A DNA stretch of 64,000 bases. Origin: Glycomyces sp040645615 (GTDB taxonomy: Bacteria; Actinomycetota; Actinomycetes; Mycobacteriales; Micromonosporaceae). Positions 32,453-41,395 of the stretch are shown here, piece after piece. The stretch lies in assembly GCF_040645615.1 (NCBI RefSeq), contig NZ_JBEYYO010000001.1:1-64000 (forward strand). Reading direction: 5' to 3'. The translations under genes were made by a program, and so were the position numbers. How positions within the stretch are numbered: position 1 is the first letter of the stretch; each line of letters opens with the position of its first letter. The notes under the pieces were generated by a model. That model had not been told where the DNA came from, ran no database searches, and saw nothing but the letters and a program-made list of their open reading frames with translations.

Positions 32453-33070
32453 ATGACCAGCACCGTTCACGTGGCCGTCTACGACACGCTCGCCGACTGG
32501 GAGATCGGGCACGCCACCGCCCACATCAACGACCCCCAGTGGCAGATCGAACCCGGCCGCTACCGGACCCGCACCGTCGGCGCCACCCTCGAACCGGTCA
32601 CCACCGCAGGCGGACTGCGCATCACCCCCGACCTCGCGCTGGCCGACCTCGAACCCTCAGACAGCGCGATGCTGATCCTCCCGGGGGCCGGCACCTGGCT
32701 CACCGGGGACAACGCGGCCTTCGCGGCGAAGGCCCGCGTCTTCCTCGACGCGGGCGTGCCGGTCGCCGCGATCTGCGGCGCCACCGGCGGCCTCGCCGCC
32801 GAAGGGCTCCTCGACGACCGCCACCACACCAGCAACGCCCCCGAGTTCGTGGAAGCGTTCGGCTCCAAGGGAACCGACCTCTACCGAGACGCCCCGGCCG
32901 TCACCGACCGCGGCCTCATCACCGCCACCGGCATCGCCCCGGTCGACTTCGCCCGCGCGATCTTCACCGAACTCGACCTGTACGCGCCCGACGTGCTCGC
33001 GTCCTGGCACAAGCTCTACGGCCTCGGCGACCCCGCCGGGTACTACGAGCTCGCGGGCACGGACGCGTGA
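32453..33070 (+). CDS. DJ-1/PfpI family protein
   Basis: This 205-residue class I glutamine-amidotransferase-like protein has the nucleophile elbow VAAICGATGGLA with Cys at about residue 105 and an early Glu in DWEIGHA, which can support the Cys as in DJ-1 relatives. Related proteins act as glyoxalase/deglycase, isonitrile hydratase or chaperones; the function here is open. GGAGG lies 5 nt before the ATG at 32453, so this start is preferred over the ATG at 32441. The stop overlaps the marR start in GTGA. Confidence 0.9.
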   Translation: MTSTVHVAVYDTLADWEIGHATAHINDPQWQIEPGRYRTRTVGATLEPVTTAGGLRITPDLALADLEPSDSAMLILPGAGTWLTGDNAAFAAKARVFLDAGVPVAAICGATGGLAAEGLLDDRHHTSNAPEFVEAFGSKGTDLYRDAPAVTDRGLITATGIAPVDFARAIFTELDLYAPDVLASWHKLYGLGDPAGYYELAGTDA

Positions 33071-33513
33071 GCGAGCGGCAGGCCCTCTTGTCCGGCATGG
33101 CGCTCACCGCCTTCCGCCTCAACGGCCGTTTCCTCGACGTCGCCGAGGCCCTCGCCAGGCCCGCCGGTCTCACCGCCGCGCACTGGCAGGTCCTCGGCGC
33201 GGTCCTGGAGGAGCCGCTGCCGGTCTCGGGCATCGCCCGCAGCATGGGCATCACCCGCCAGAGCGTCCAGCGCATCGCCGACCTCCTGGCCGACAAGGGC
33301 ATGGTCGAGTACCGCCCCAACCCCGCCCACCGCCGCGCCAAACTCGTCGCGCCGACCCCGGAAGGCCTCGCAGCGGTGCGGCGCATCAACCCCGCACACG
33401 CGGCGTTCGCCGACCGCCTCTGCGACGCCCTCGGCGACGAACGGGCCGCGGCGACCCTGGAGGCGCTCGAACACCTCGCCGACACCCTTGAGGCCCTTGA
33501 CGACGAGGCCTGA
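33067..33513 (+). CDS. MarR-family transcriptional regulator
   Basis: This 148-residue protein has the winged-helix core LTAAHWQVLGAVLEEPLPVSGIARSMGITRQSVQRIADLLADKGMVEYRPN, with the wing HRRAKLVAPTPEG and dimerisation helices at both ends. The GTG start overlaps the DJ-1 stop by 4 nt, so the two are coupled. The promoter of the operon carries overlapping inverted repeats suited to a MarR dimer, so autorepression relieved by a small molecule or oxidant is likely. Confidence 0.92.
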   Translation: MSERQALLSGMALTAFRLNGRFLDVAEALARPAGLTAAHWQVLGAVLEEPLPVSGIARSMGITRQSVQRIADLLADKGMVEYRPNPAHRRAKLVAPTPEGLAAVRRINPAHAAFADRLCDALGDERAAATLEALEHLADTLEALDDEA

Positions 33514-33543
33514 CCGTTGGAGTCGGCGGCGCATAATGAACCG

Positions 33544-34293
33544 ATGCGCCCTCCCCAGCCCTGGCCCGGCGACCCCGAGGCGATCTGGGCCGCCGCCGAC
33601 CCCGGCGAGCCCCCGCCGCGCCCCGTCCCGCCCGACCTCACCGCGTTCGAGGACTTCGAACGCCTCGCCGCCCCGCCCGAGACCGCGAAGTCCAGCGCGA
33701 TCACGTTGGGCGTCATCGGGACGGTGTTCCTGGTGTGGGCGGTGCTCAGCTTCGCCTTCGCACCCGAGCCGACCGAATCGGACCGCGGCGTCGTCGCCGC
33801 GATCATGTTCGGGGTGCGCTGGCACTGGGCCGCGGTGCTCGTCGCCGCGGTCTGGTTCCTCGCGAGCGCGCCGCTGGCCTACCGGAAGGAGCGGCGCGAC
33901 CATCCGCGGGAGGTGCGCGAACTGCATGCGGCCGCAACCGATCGCGGCGTGGTGGCCGAGGTGTTCCCGGCCGGGTTCAAGGTCCTCGGCAGCAATGGCT
34001 GGTCCAAGGCCGTGATCGGCGTGGACGCGCGATTGGACCCGGCCACTGCCGCGCGGATTCGGCGGGCGTTCCGCGACTGGTTCGCTTATCTGAGGTCGGA
34101 CGACGCGGCCGCGCGGAAGGTGCGCAACCGCCACGGCGAGCGGGAGGTCCGCTCGGCCGCGGAGTTCTTCGGCCCCGAAGCCGAAGGCGGCTATCTGATC
34201 CGCCACGACCTCGCCGTCAAACCGTGGATGCTCCTGGTCCCCGACCCGCCGAACTCTTCGGCGAGCTGGGAACTGATCACGATCGACGCCTAG
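33544..34293 (+). CDS. two-helix membrane protein, unknown function
   Basis: This 249-residue protein has a Pro-rich N-terminus (about 45 residues) and two transmembrane helices (about 53-72 and 93-111). A soluble C-terminal domain rich in Arg and aromatic residues follows, with WSKAVIGVDARLDPATAARIRRAFRDWFAYL and FFGPEAEGGYLIRHDL. No family was recognised. The start ATG at 33544 has no clear ribosome-binding site. It follows marR by 30 nt and shares its stop with the convergent hydrolase gene through a CTAG. Confidence 0.7.
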   Translation: MRPPQPWPGDPEAIWAAADPGEPPPRPVPPDLTAFEDFERLAAPPETAKSSAITLGVIGTVFLVWAVLSFAFAPEPTESDRGVVAAIMFGVRWHWAAVLVAAVWFLASAPLAYRKERRDHPREVRELHAAATDRGVVAEVFPAGFKVLGSNGWSKAVIGVDARLDPATAARIRRAFRDWFAYLRSDDAAARKVRNRHGEREVRSAAEFFGPEAEGGYLIRHDLAVKPWMLLVPDPPNSSASWELITIDA

Positions 34294-35129
34294 GCGAGCC
34301 CCGCGAGGATCGCCGCCGTCCCCTCGGGGCGCACGAGCGGGCCCAAGTGGCTTGTCGCCAAGGTGCGCACGTCGAACGGGTTCTCCGGGGTGAGCGCGTC
34401 GGCCTCGGCGATGAACAGGTCCTGGAGTGCGATCGGGATCGAGAGGTCCTCGGTGAGCCGGATGTAGGTGCGCGGCAGGCGGCCCCAGGTCGCGGGGTCC
34501 GCGCGGTCGGCGGGGCTCCCCGAGTCGAGCGACTCGTCGGGGGTCAAGGTTCCCAGGAAGACCCTGAGCTCGGCGTCGGTGCCGTCGGCCAGCAGCGCGT
34601 GCTTCAGTGCCGCGAGCAGTGCCGGGTCGCCGGTCCGCCAGTTCATGCGGCTCGCGCCGAGCTCGGCCGGGTTCCCCACGGCCGCACCGAAGGCCGCGTC
34701 GAGTGCGCCGCCCGCGTTCTCGGGCAGGGCCACGTATTCGCGCGGCGTGCGTTCGACGCAGCACCAGGCCGAGAGGTACACGATCCTGTCAAACAGCTCG
34801 GGGAACCGGTTCGCCGCGGCCGTGAGCGTCATCCCGCCGCGGCTGTGCGCCACCGCGATCACCGGGCCGTGCTCCTTGACGCGGCGCAAAGTCGCGACCA
34901 GGTGGTCCACGTTCGCCCCGAGTCCCACGCCGTCGAGCGAGGACGGCGCGTGCGCCAGTTCGGCCTCGTCCCGGGTCTGGTACGAGGCCGGGACGGAGGC
35001 GTCGAACCCGTGCCCGGGCAGGTCGACCGCGAGCGAGCGATGTCCCAGGAGCGCGAGTTCGCGTTGCATTGGGGCCCAGGTGAACGAGTTGGCGTTGGAG
35101 CCGTGGATCAGCACGAACGTCGGTGTCAT
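34290..35129 (-). CDS. alpha/beta hydrolase
   Basis: This 279-residue hydrolase starts FVLIHGSNANSFTWAPMQREL with the oxyanion HG. It has AVDLPGHGFD, the nucleophile elbow AVAHSRGGMTL (Ser), and a C-terminal His in TSHLGPLVRP. The set looks like the salicylate-esterase/hydroxynitrile-lyase-like group. The substrate is unknown. It starts 2 nt after the ramB stop with no Shine-Dalgarno sequence, so its translation probably depends on ramB. Its stop shares CTAG with the convergent membrane protein gene. Confidence 0.88.
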   Translation of the reverse strand: MTPTFVLIHGSNANSFTWAPMQRELALLGHRSLAVDLPGHGFDASVPASYQTRDEAELAHAPSSLDGVGLGANVDHLVATLRRVKEHGPVIAVAHSRGGMTLTAAANRFPELFDRIVYLSAWCCVERTPREYVALPENAGGALDAAFGAAVGNPAELGASRMNWRTGDPALLAALKHALLADGTDAELRVFLGTLTPDESLDSGSPADRADPATWGRLPRTYIRLTEDLSIPIALQDLFIAEADALTPENPFDVRTLATSHLGPLVRPEGTAAILAGLA

Positions 35130-35131
35130 CG

Positions 35132-36703
35132 TCAACGCTTCGAGTGGCGTTCGAGGAACTGGTAGACCTCGGTCTCGTCCACGCCCGGGAACGAGCCCAG
35201 CGGCATCGCCGAGAGCTGCGAGCTCGCGGCCCTCGCGGTGGGCCAGACCTGGCCCGCCCAGGCCCTGGAGAGCTCGCGCGGGGGGTTGCGGCAGCAGTCC
35301 GGGTCGGGGCAGCGCGAGACCGAGCGGGCCTTGGTCTCCTTGCCGCGGAACCACTTCGCCGACTCGTACGGCACCCCGATCGACAGCGAGAACAGCCCGT
35401 CCGCGCTGCGTTCGGTTCGGGCGGTGCAGAAGTAGGTGCCCGTGGCGGTGTCGGTGTACTGGTTGAACGCGTTGAACTTGTCGGGCACGTCGAAGACCTG
35501 ACGGCTCGTCCAGAATCGGCAGATCGACTGTCCTTCGATCGCGCCGGTCGGGTCGGCCGGGAAGGCCACGTCGTCGTTCTCGTAGGCCTTGAAGATGATC
35601 CCGGACTTGTGGACCTTCTGGAAATGCGTCCTGATCCCCAGGTGGTGCGTGGCGAGGTTGGTGAACCGGTGCGCGGCGGCCTCGTAGGACACCGCGAAGT
35701 TGTCCCGCAGGTCCTCGACCGCGATCTCCTTGCCCGACATGGCCTGCCGCAGGAACGCCACCGCGCTCGACTCGGGTATCAAGAGGGCCGCGGCCAGGTA
35801 GTTCGTGGCCACCCGCTGGCCCAGGAACTCCAGGTACGTCCGCGGCACCTCGTGCTGGAGCACGTGGCTCGCGAGCGCCTGGAGCAGCACCGTGCGCGGG
35901 TCGTGGGAGCCGGTGCCGACCTGGGTGAGGTAGATCCGGCGGTGCTTGAGGTCGGTGACCGAGCGGGTGGAGTGCGGCAGGTCGTCCACGTGGTGCAGCG
36001 TGAACCGCAGGTGGGCGGCCAGGTCGGCGATCTGGTGCTGCGAGAGCGGCCCGCCCGAGTAGTCCACGTGGCCCAGCAGCGTGCGGGCCTCGGCCTCGAT
36101 GTCGCCGAAGTAGTTGTCCTTGTCCCGCATGCGCCGCCGCAGCTCGGTGTTGGCCCGCCGCGCCTCCTCGGGGGTGGCCGCGTGCAGGTTGACCTGCCGG
36201 TCCACCTCCCGGTGCAGACCCACGAGCGCCTCCAGGATCTCGGTCGGGATGCGCCCTGAGGGCTTGACGGACGGCAGCCCCAGCGACCGGTACTGCGCCG
36301 AGCGCTGCGCCCGCTCCAACTCGATCTCCAGCGCCACGCGCCGGTTCGGCGGCTCGGCCCCCAAGAGCTCGTCGGAAGAAACCCCGAGCGCCCGCGCGAG
36401 AGCGCGCAGCATCGACAGCTTCGGCTCCTTCTTCCCGTTCTCGATCAGCGAGAGCTGCGAGGCGGCCGAGCCCACGGCCGCGCCCAGGTCGTCCAGGCTC
36501 ATGTCCCGCTGTTTGCGCAGGTGCCGGATCTGCTTGCCGAGGCTGATCAGGTCCACCGCGAGCTCGTCGGAGGCCAGTTCGGCGGCCTCGGCCGCGCCCC
36601 ACGGGCGGTGCGGGCCCTCCGCGGCGGCCCCGCGGGCCACCTGGCGGACCGGTCCGGCGCCCTCGCGGGAGCGGTCTTCAGCGGACTGCGGCAGGTTCGT
36701 CAT
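35132..36703 (-). CDS. ramB: RamB/ScfR-type regulator of acetate metabolism
   Basis: This 523-residue protein has a Pro/Ala/Glu-rich N-terminal extension of about 50 residues, an XRE HTH (IRHLRKQRDMSLDDLGAAVGSAASQLSLIENGKKEPKLSMLRALARALGV, about 57-108), an IrrE-like middle domain and a C-terminal ScfR domain with the Cys cluster CPDPDCCRNPP. In Corynebacterium and Mycobacterium such proteins (RamB, PrpR) control glyoxylate-shunt and propionate genes; PrpR binds an acyl-CoA and an Fe-S cluster. It is divergent from aceA with 129 nt between, as in those genera. The ATG at 36703 has a weak ribosome-binding site (GGGG close by). Confidence 0.9.
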   Translation of the reverse strand: MTNLPQSAEDRSREGAGPVRQVARGAAAEGPHRPWGAAEAAELASDELAVDLISLGKQIRHLRKQRDMSLDDLGAAVGSAASQLSLIENGKKEPKLSMLRALARALGVSSDELLGAEPPNRRVALEIELERAQRSAQYRSLGLPSVKPSGRIPTEILEALVGLHREVDRQVNLHAATPEEARRANTELRRRMRDKDNYFGDIEAEARTLLGHVDYSGGPLSQHQIADLAAHLRFTLHHVDDLPHSTRSVTDLKHRRIYLTQVGTGSHDPRTVLLQALASHVLQHEVPRTYLEFLGQRVATNYLAAALLIPESSAVAFLRQAMSGKEIAVEDLRDNFAVSYEAAAHRFTNLATHHLGIRTHFQKVHKSGIIFKAYENDDVAFPADPTGAIEGQSICRFWTSRQVFDVPDKFNAFNQYTDTATGTYFCTARTERSADGLFSLSIGVPYESAKWFRGKETKARSVSRCPDPDCCRNPPRELSRAWAGQVWPTARAASSQLSAMPLGSFPGVDETEVYQFLERHSKR

Positions 36704-36776
36704 AACCCCAGTATCGCGAAGAAACGTCGTTCTTTCCACTCCAAACGGCTTCCAGACGCCCCGAAGCGATGAAAGA

Positions 36777-36796
36777 TTGCTGTTACCTGCAAGTAA
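36777..36796. promoter_or_regulatory. candidate RamB operator between ramB and aceA
   Basis: TTGC-N8-GCAA (36777-36792) overlaps TTACCTGCAAGTAA (36783-36796), a symmetric AT-containing patch in otherwise GC-rich DNA. TGCAA is the core of the known corynebacterial RamB site. It lies 37 nt before aceA. Confidence 0.5.
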
Positions 36797-36832
36797 TGAC
36801 CGCGCTGCGGTCCCGACGACACGGAGCCGACG

Positions 36833-38137
<1,305 letters not shown>

Positions 38138-38169
38138 ACAGCCCGGGCACCAGCAGCCCAGTCCGAAGT

Positions 38170-38194
38170 GGCGGGGCCCCGCGCGGGCCCCGCC
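38170..38194 (+). other. hairpin in the aceA-aceB gap
   Basis: GGCGGGGCCC and its exact complement are 5 nt apart, 32 nt after aceA and 21 nt before the aceB start. It has no T tract. It may reduce read-through or protect the upstream message so that aceA and aceB are expressed at different levels. Confidence 0.5.
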
Positions 38195-38215
38195 CGAGCC
38201 ACAGAGGAGAACCAC

Positions 38216-39868
38216 GTGGTCACCACTTCCGATTCCCGCACCGGGTTCGCGGCCGGCACCCGGTTCGCCGGCGAGTCCGACCCCGGCGTCACCGTCAAGG
38301 GCCCCGCCGTCGAGCGCGAGGACGAGGTCCTGACCCCCGAGGCGCTGGCGTTCGTCGCCGCCCTCCACCGCGCGTTCGCGCCCCGGCGCCAGGAGCTGCT
38401 CCAGCGCCGCCAGGCCCGCCGCGCCAAGATCGCCAACGGCGCCGATCCCGGCTTCCTGCCCGAGACCCGCGACGTGAGGGAGGACTTCTCCTGGAGCGTC
38501 GCCACCCTCGCCCCGGGCCTGGAGGACCGCCGCGTCGAGATCACCGGCCCGTGCGACCGGAAGATGACGATCAACGCGCTCAACTCGGGTGCGAAGTGCT
38601 GGATGGCCGACCTGGAGGATTCCTCCACCCCCAACTGGCACAACGTGGTCGACGCGCAGCTGAACCTCCGCGACGCGATCGAGCGGCGCATCGACTTCAC
38701 CTCCGAGCAGGGCAAGTCGTACCGCCTCACCGGCGAGACCCTCACCGACCTGCCCACGATCATCGTGCGACCGCGCGGCTGGCACCTCGCCGAGCTGCAC
38801 CTGAGGGTCGACGGCCTGCCCGTGGCCGGGTCCCTCGTGGACTTCGGCCTCTACTTCTTCCACAACGCGCACCGGCTGCTGGAACTGGGCCGCGGCCCCT
38901 ACTTCTACCTGCCCAAGCTCGAATCGCACCTCGAAGCGCGACTGTGGAACGACGTGTTCGTGATGGCCCAGGACCTCCTCGGCATACCGCAGGGGACCAT
39001 CAGGGCCACCGTGCTCATCGAGACGATCACCGCCGCGTTCGAGATGGAGGAGATCCTCTACGAACTGCGCCACCACTCCTCGGGGCTCAACGCCGGGCGC
39101 TGGGACTACATCTTCTCGGTGATCAAGAACTTCCGCGAGCGGGGCCCGCGCTTCGTGCTGCCCGACCGCGACCAGGTCACCATGACCGCGCCGTTCATGC
39201 GGGCCTACACCGAGCTGTTGGTGCGCACCTGCCACCGGCGCAGCGCCTCGGCGATCGGCGGCATGGCCGCGTTCATCCCCAACCGCCGCGACCCCGAGGC
39301 CAACGCCGCCGCGCTGGAGAAGGTCCGCGCCGACAAGACCCGCGAGGCCGACGACGGCTTCGACGGCTCCTGGGTCGCCCACCCCGACCTGGTGCCGGTC
39401 GCGATGGCCGTGTTCGACGAGACGCTCGGCGGGGTGCCCAACCAGATCGACAAGCAGCGCGAGGACGTCGTCCCCGACGCGGCCGCGCTCCTGAACGTCG
39501 CCGCCACCCTTGGCGACATCACCGAGACCGGCATCCGCAAGAACCTCGAAGTCGGGGTCCGCTACCTCGAATCGTGGCTGCGCGGCAACGGGGCCGCGGC
39601 GATCAACAACCTCATGGAGGACGCCGCGACCGCCGAGATCTCGCGCTCGCAGATCTGGCAGTGGATCAAGTCCGGCTCCAAGACCGCCGACGGGCGCACC
39701 GTGACCCGCGAATGGGTCGAGGCGCTGCTGCGCGACGAGTACGCGCGCATGGAGCGCTTCGAGGGCGACCGCTTCGAGGACGCGCTCTCGGTGTTCACCG
39801 AATGCGCCTTGGGGGAGGACTACCCGACGTTCCTGACCCTCCCGGCGTACACGAGGTTCCTGGTCTAA
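38216..39868 (+). CDS. aceB: malate synthase A
   Basis: This 550-residue enzyme of the MSA class has the TIM-barrel signatures NSGAKCWMADLEDSSTPNW, IIVRPRGWHL, GPYFYLPKLESHLEARLWNDVF, TVLIETITAAFEMEEILYEL, GRWDYIFSVIKNF and late NLMEDAATAEISRSQIWQW. It joins glyoxylate and acetyl-CoA to malate. The GTG at 38216 is used because AGAGGAGA lies 6 nt upstream. It follows aceA by 78 nt with a hairpin between, and ends with a T-rich terminator. Confidence 0.97.
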   Translation: MVTTSDSRTGFAAGTRFAGESDPGVTVKGPAVEREDEVLTPEALAFVAALHRAFAPRRQELLQRRQARRAKIANGADPGFLPETRDVREDFSWSVATLAPGLEDRRVEITGPCDRKMTINALNSGAKCWMADLEDSSTPNWHNVVDAQLNLRDAIERRIDFTSEQGKSYRLTGETLTDLPTIIVRPRGWHLAELHLRVDGLPVAGSLVDFGLYFFHNAHRLLELGRGPYFYLPKLESHLEARLWNDVFVMAQDLLGIPQGTIRATVLIETITAAFEMEEILYELRHHSSGLNAGRWDYIFSVIKNFRERGPRFVLPDRDQVTMTAPFMRAYTELLVRTCHRRSASAIGGMAAFIPNRRDPEANAAALEKVRADKTREADDGFDGSWVAHPDLVPVAMAVFDETLGGVPNQIDKQREDVVPDAAALLNVAATLGDITETGIRKNLEVGVRYLESWLRGNGAAAINNLMEDAATAEISRSQIWQWIKSGSKTADGRTVTREWVEALLRDEYARMERFEGDRFEDALSVFTECALGEDYPTFLTLPAYTRFLV

Positions 39869-39915
39869 CTCCGCTGAGTGAACGGCCGGGCGATCGCACG
39901 GACGCCCGGCCCCAC

Positions 39916-39957
39916 CGGCCGACCCCGCCAGCTGGCGCGCGGGGTCGGCCGTTTCTC
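39916..39957 (+). terminator. terminator after aceB
   Basis: CGGCCGACCCCGC pairs with GCGGGGTCGGCCG, followed by TTTCTCTT. Confidence 0.85.
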
Positions 39958-40075
39958 TTCGAGTGCATAGATATATATCGAACTCTAGGTATTCACGGTG
40001 GCTCATGGCCGACTCGTACCGAACTCGTAGCGCGCCGACTGACACTCCTTTCACCTGTATGGAAGGGGCATCACG

Positions 40076-40414
40076 TTGTCAGATCAGAGGTTCGCGGAGG
40101 TCGATCAGATCGTCTCGGTGTCCAGAAGTGTCAGAGAGGTAGCGGACTTCACCGAGAGCGCCGCCGCCTATTCGGTCGAAGCCGATCCCGATATGACCAT
40201 GTGGGGCGGAGTCGGTCTGCCGTTCGGCCAGATCTACTCAATGTCGGCGGACCGCATCCACGGCATCCTGGGCCGCCTCCCTGACGCGTTCAGCGGCCTT
40301 GCCCAGCGCATCGAGGACTCCGCCAAGTCGATCTCGGAGAGCGACGACGGGGTCAAGCGCTCGTTCGACGAGCTCAACAGCGCCGAGATGGGGATGAACG
40401 ACGCCGATGGGTGA
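40076..40414 (+). CDS. ESX/WXG100-like secreted protein
   Basis: This 112-residue protein is helical with a central Trp-Gly pair (MTMWGGVGLPFGQ, residues 42-54) between two helices. The size and hairpin layout resemble WXG100/EsxA-like or PE-like type VII substrates, although the strict WXG motif is not met. The start is TTG at 40076 with GGAAGGGG 7 nt upstream. Codon third positions are noticeably less GC-biased than in neighbours. It overlaps the next gene by 8 nt, so the two products probably act together. Confidence 0.65.
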   Translation: MSDQRFAEVDQIVSVSRSVREVADFTESAAAYSVEADPDMTMWGGVGLPFGQIYSMSADRIHGILGRLPDAFSGLAQRIEDSAKSISESDDGVKRSFDELNSAEMGMNDADG

Positions 40415-41309
40415 CAGCAGCACGCACTTCGACGACGCGCCGCGCCAGTCGGATTTCGGAGTCAACGACGAGGGCTCGATCTACAACGACGGTCGTGAAG
40501 CGGCCCTGAACGCCGGCAAGAACGTCATCGGCGTAAAGCAGGTCGTCCAGGGATTTGACTTCTTCGACATGGGCAAAGCGGCGGCCGAATCGCTCTTCGA
40601 AGGCGAACTCACCTTCGATGAGCTGTTCGACGCGGTGGACTCGGCGCTCTCCTTTGCGGTCGGGCTGATCGAGGCCGGCGAGTTCGCCTATGCCATCTCG
40701 AACGCGGGCAAGGATCCAGGGGGCCTCATCGGCGCCCTGGTGGGGAACCTGGCCACGTTCGGTATGAACTTCCTGATGCAATACGTCCAGCCGGTCCAGG
40801 ATCTCGTCGGCATCCTCACTGGGAACCCCGAGCGCATCAAGACCTCGGCCAGCATGTGGGACGCACTCTCCAACGAACTCGCGGAGCAGGCGACCGGTCT
40901 CACCGCGGCCGCGCGGAAGCTTGACGCCGCATGGCATGACGACGCGTCGGAGGCCGCGGTAGTCCGGATCGGTGAAGGCAATGACATCCTCCTGGTCGCG
41001 GCCCAACTGTCGACCAGCGTGGCGACCGCGCTCGAATTCTGCGCCTCGGTGTTCGAGAAGGTCCAGGGCTACCTCATGAGCCGTGTCTCCGACGTCGTCG
41101 GCCTCGTGATGGAGTTCCTTATCAGCGGCGTCCCGAAATGGCCCGAGCTCCTCCTCGAGTCGATCCCCATGTTCATTCGGATCATTCTGGAGATCATCCA
41201 GGTCGCCCTGCACGTCGCACGGGCCTTCAGCGCACTCATGGTCCTCATCTTCGCCACTGAGACCGCTGCCCAGAAGATGACCCCCTACATCGACCGCATG
41301 AGCGCCTGA
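40407..41309 (+). CDS. large WXG100-like/type VII secretion-associated protein
   Basis: This 300-residue protein has a charged N-terminus, an amphipathic/hydrophobic stretch (about 95-135) and a WXG100-like helical hairpin (about 143-200). The hairpin reads NPERIKTSASMWDALSNELAEQATGLTAAARKLDAAWHDDASEA, in which the W-x-D turn replaces WxG. A hydrophobic region (about 215-285) could be membrane-associated. No toxin or enzymatic domain is visible at the end. The gene overlaps the small ESX-like gene by 8 nt. The AT-richer base use suggests transfer or relaxed codon bias. Confidence 0.6.
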   Translation: MGDSSTHFDDAPRQSDFGVNDEGSIYNDGREAALNAGKNVIGVKQVVQGFDFFDMGKAAAESLFEGELTFDELFDAVDSALSFAVGLIEAGEFAYAISNAGKDPGGLIGALVGNLATFGMNFLMQYVQPVQDLVGILTGNPERIKTSASMWDALSNELAEQATGLTAAARKLDAAWHDDASEAAVVRIGEGNDILLVAAQLSTSVATALEFCASVFEKVQGYLMSRVSDVVGLVMEFLISGVPKWPELLLESIPMFIRIILEIIQVALHVARAFSALMVLIFATETAAQKMTPYIDRMSA

Positions 41310-41395
41310 CCCACCGCCTCCTCAACCCGAACACCGCGTACCCCACCGGTCCCTTTGCCGTGCTTTCATGAGTATCCGGTCCGGTGAGGAGGCAC

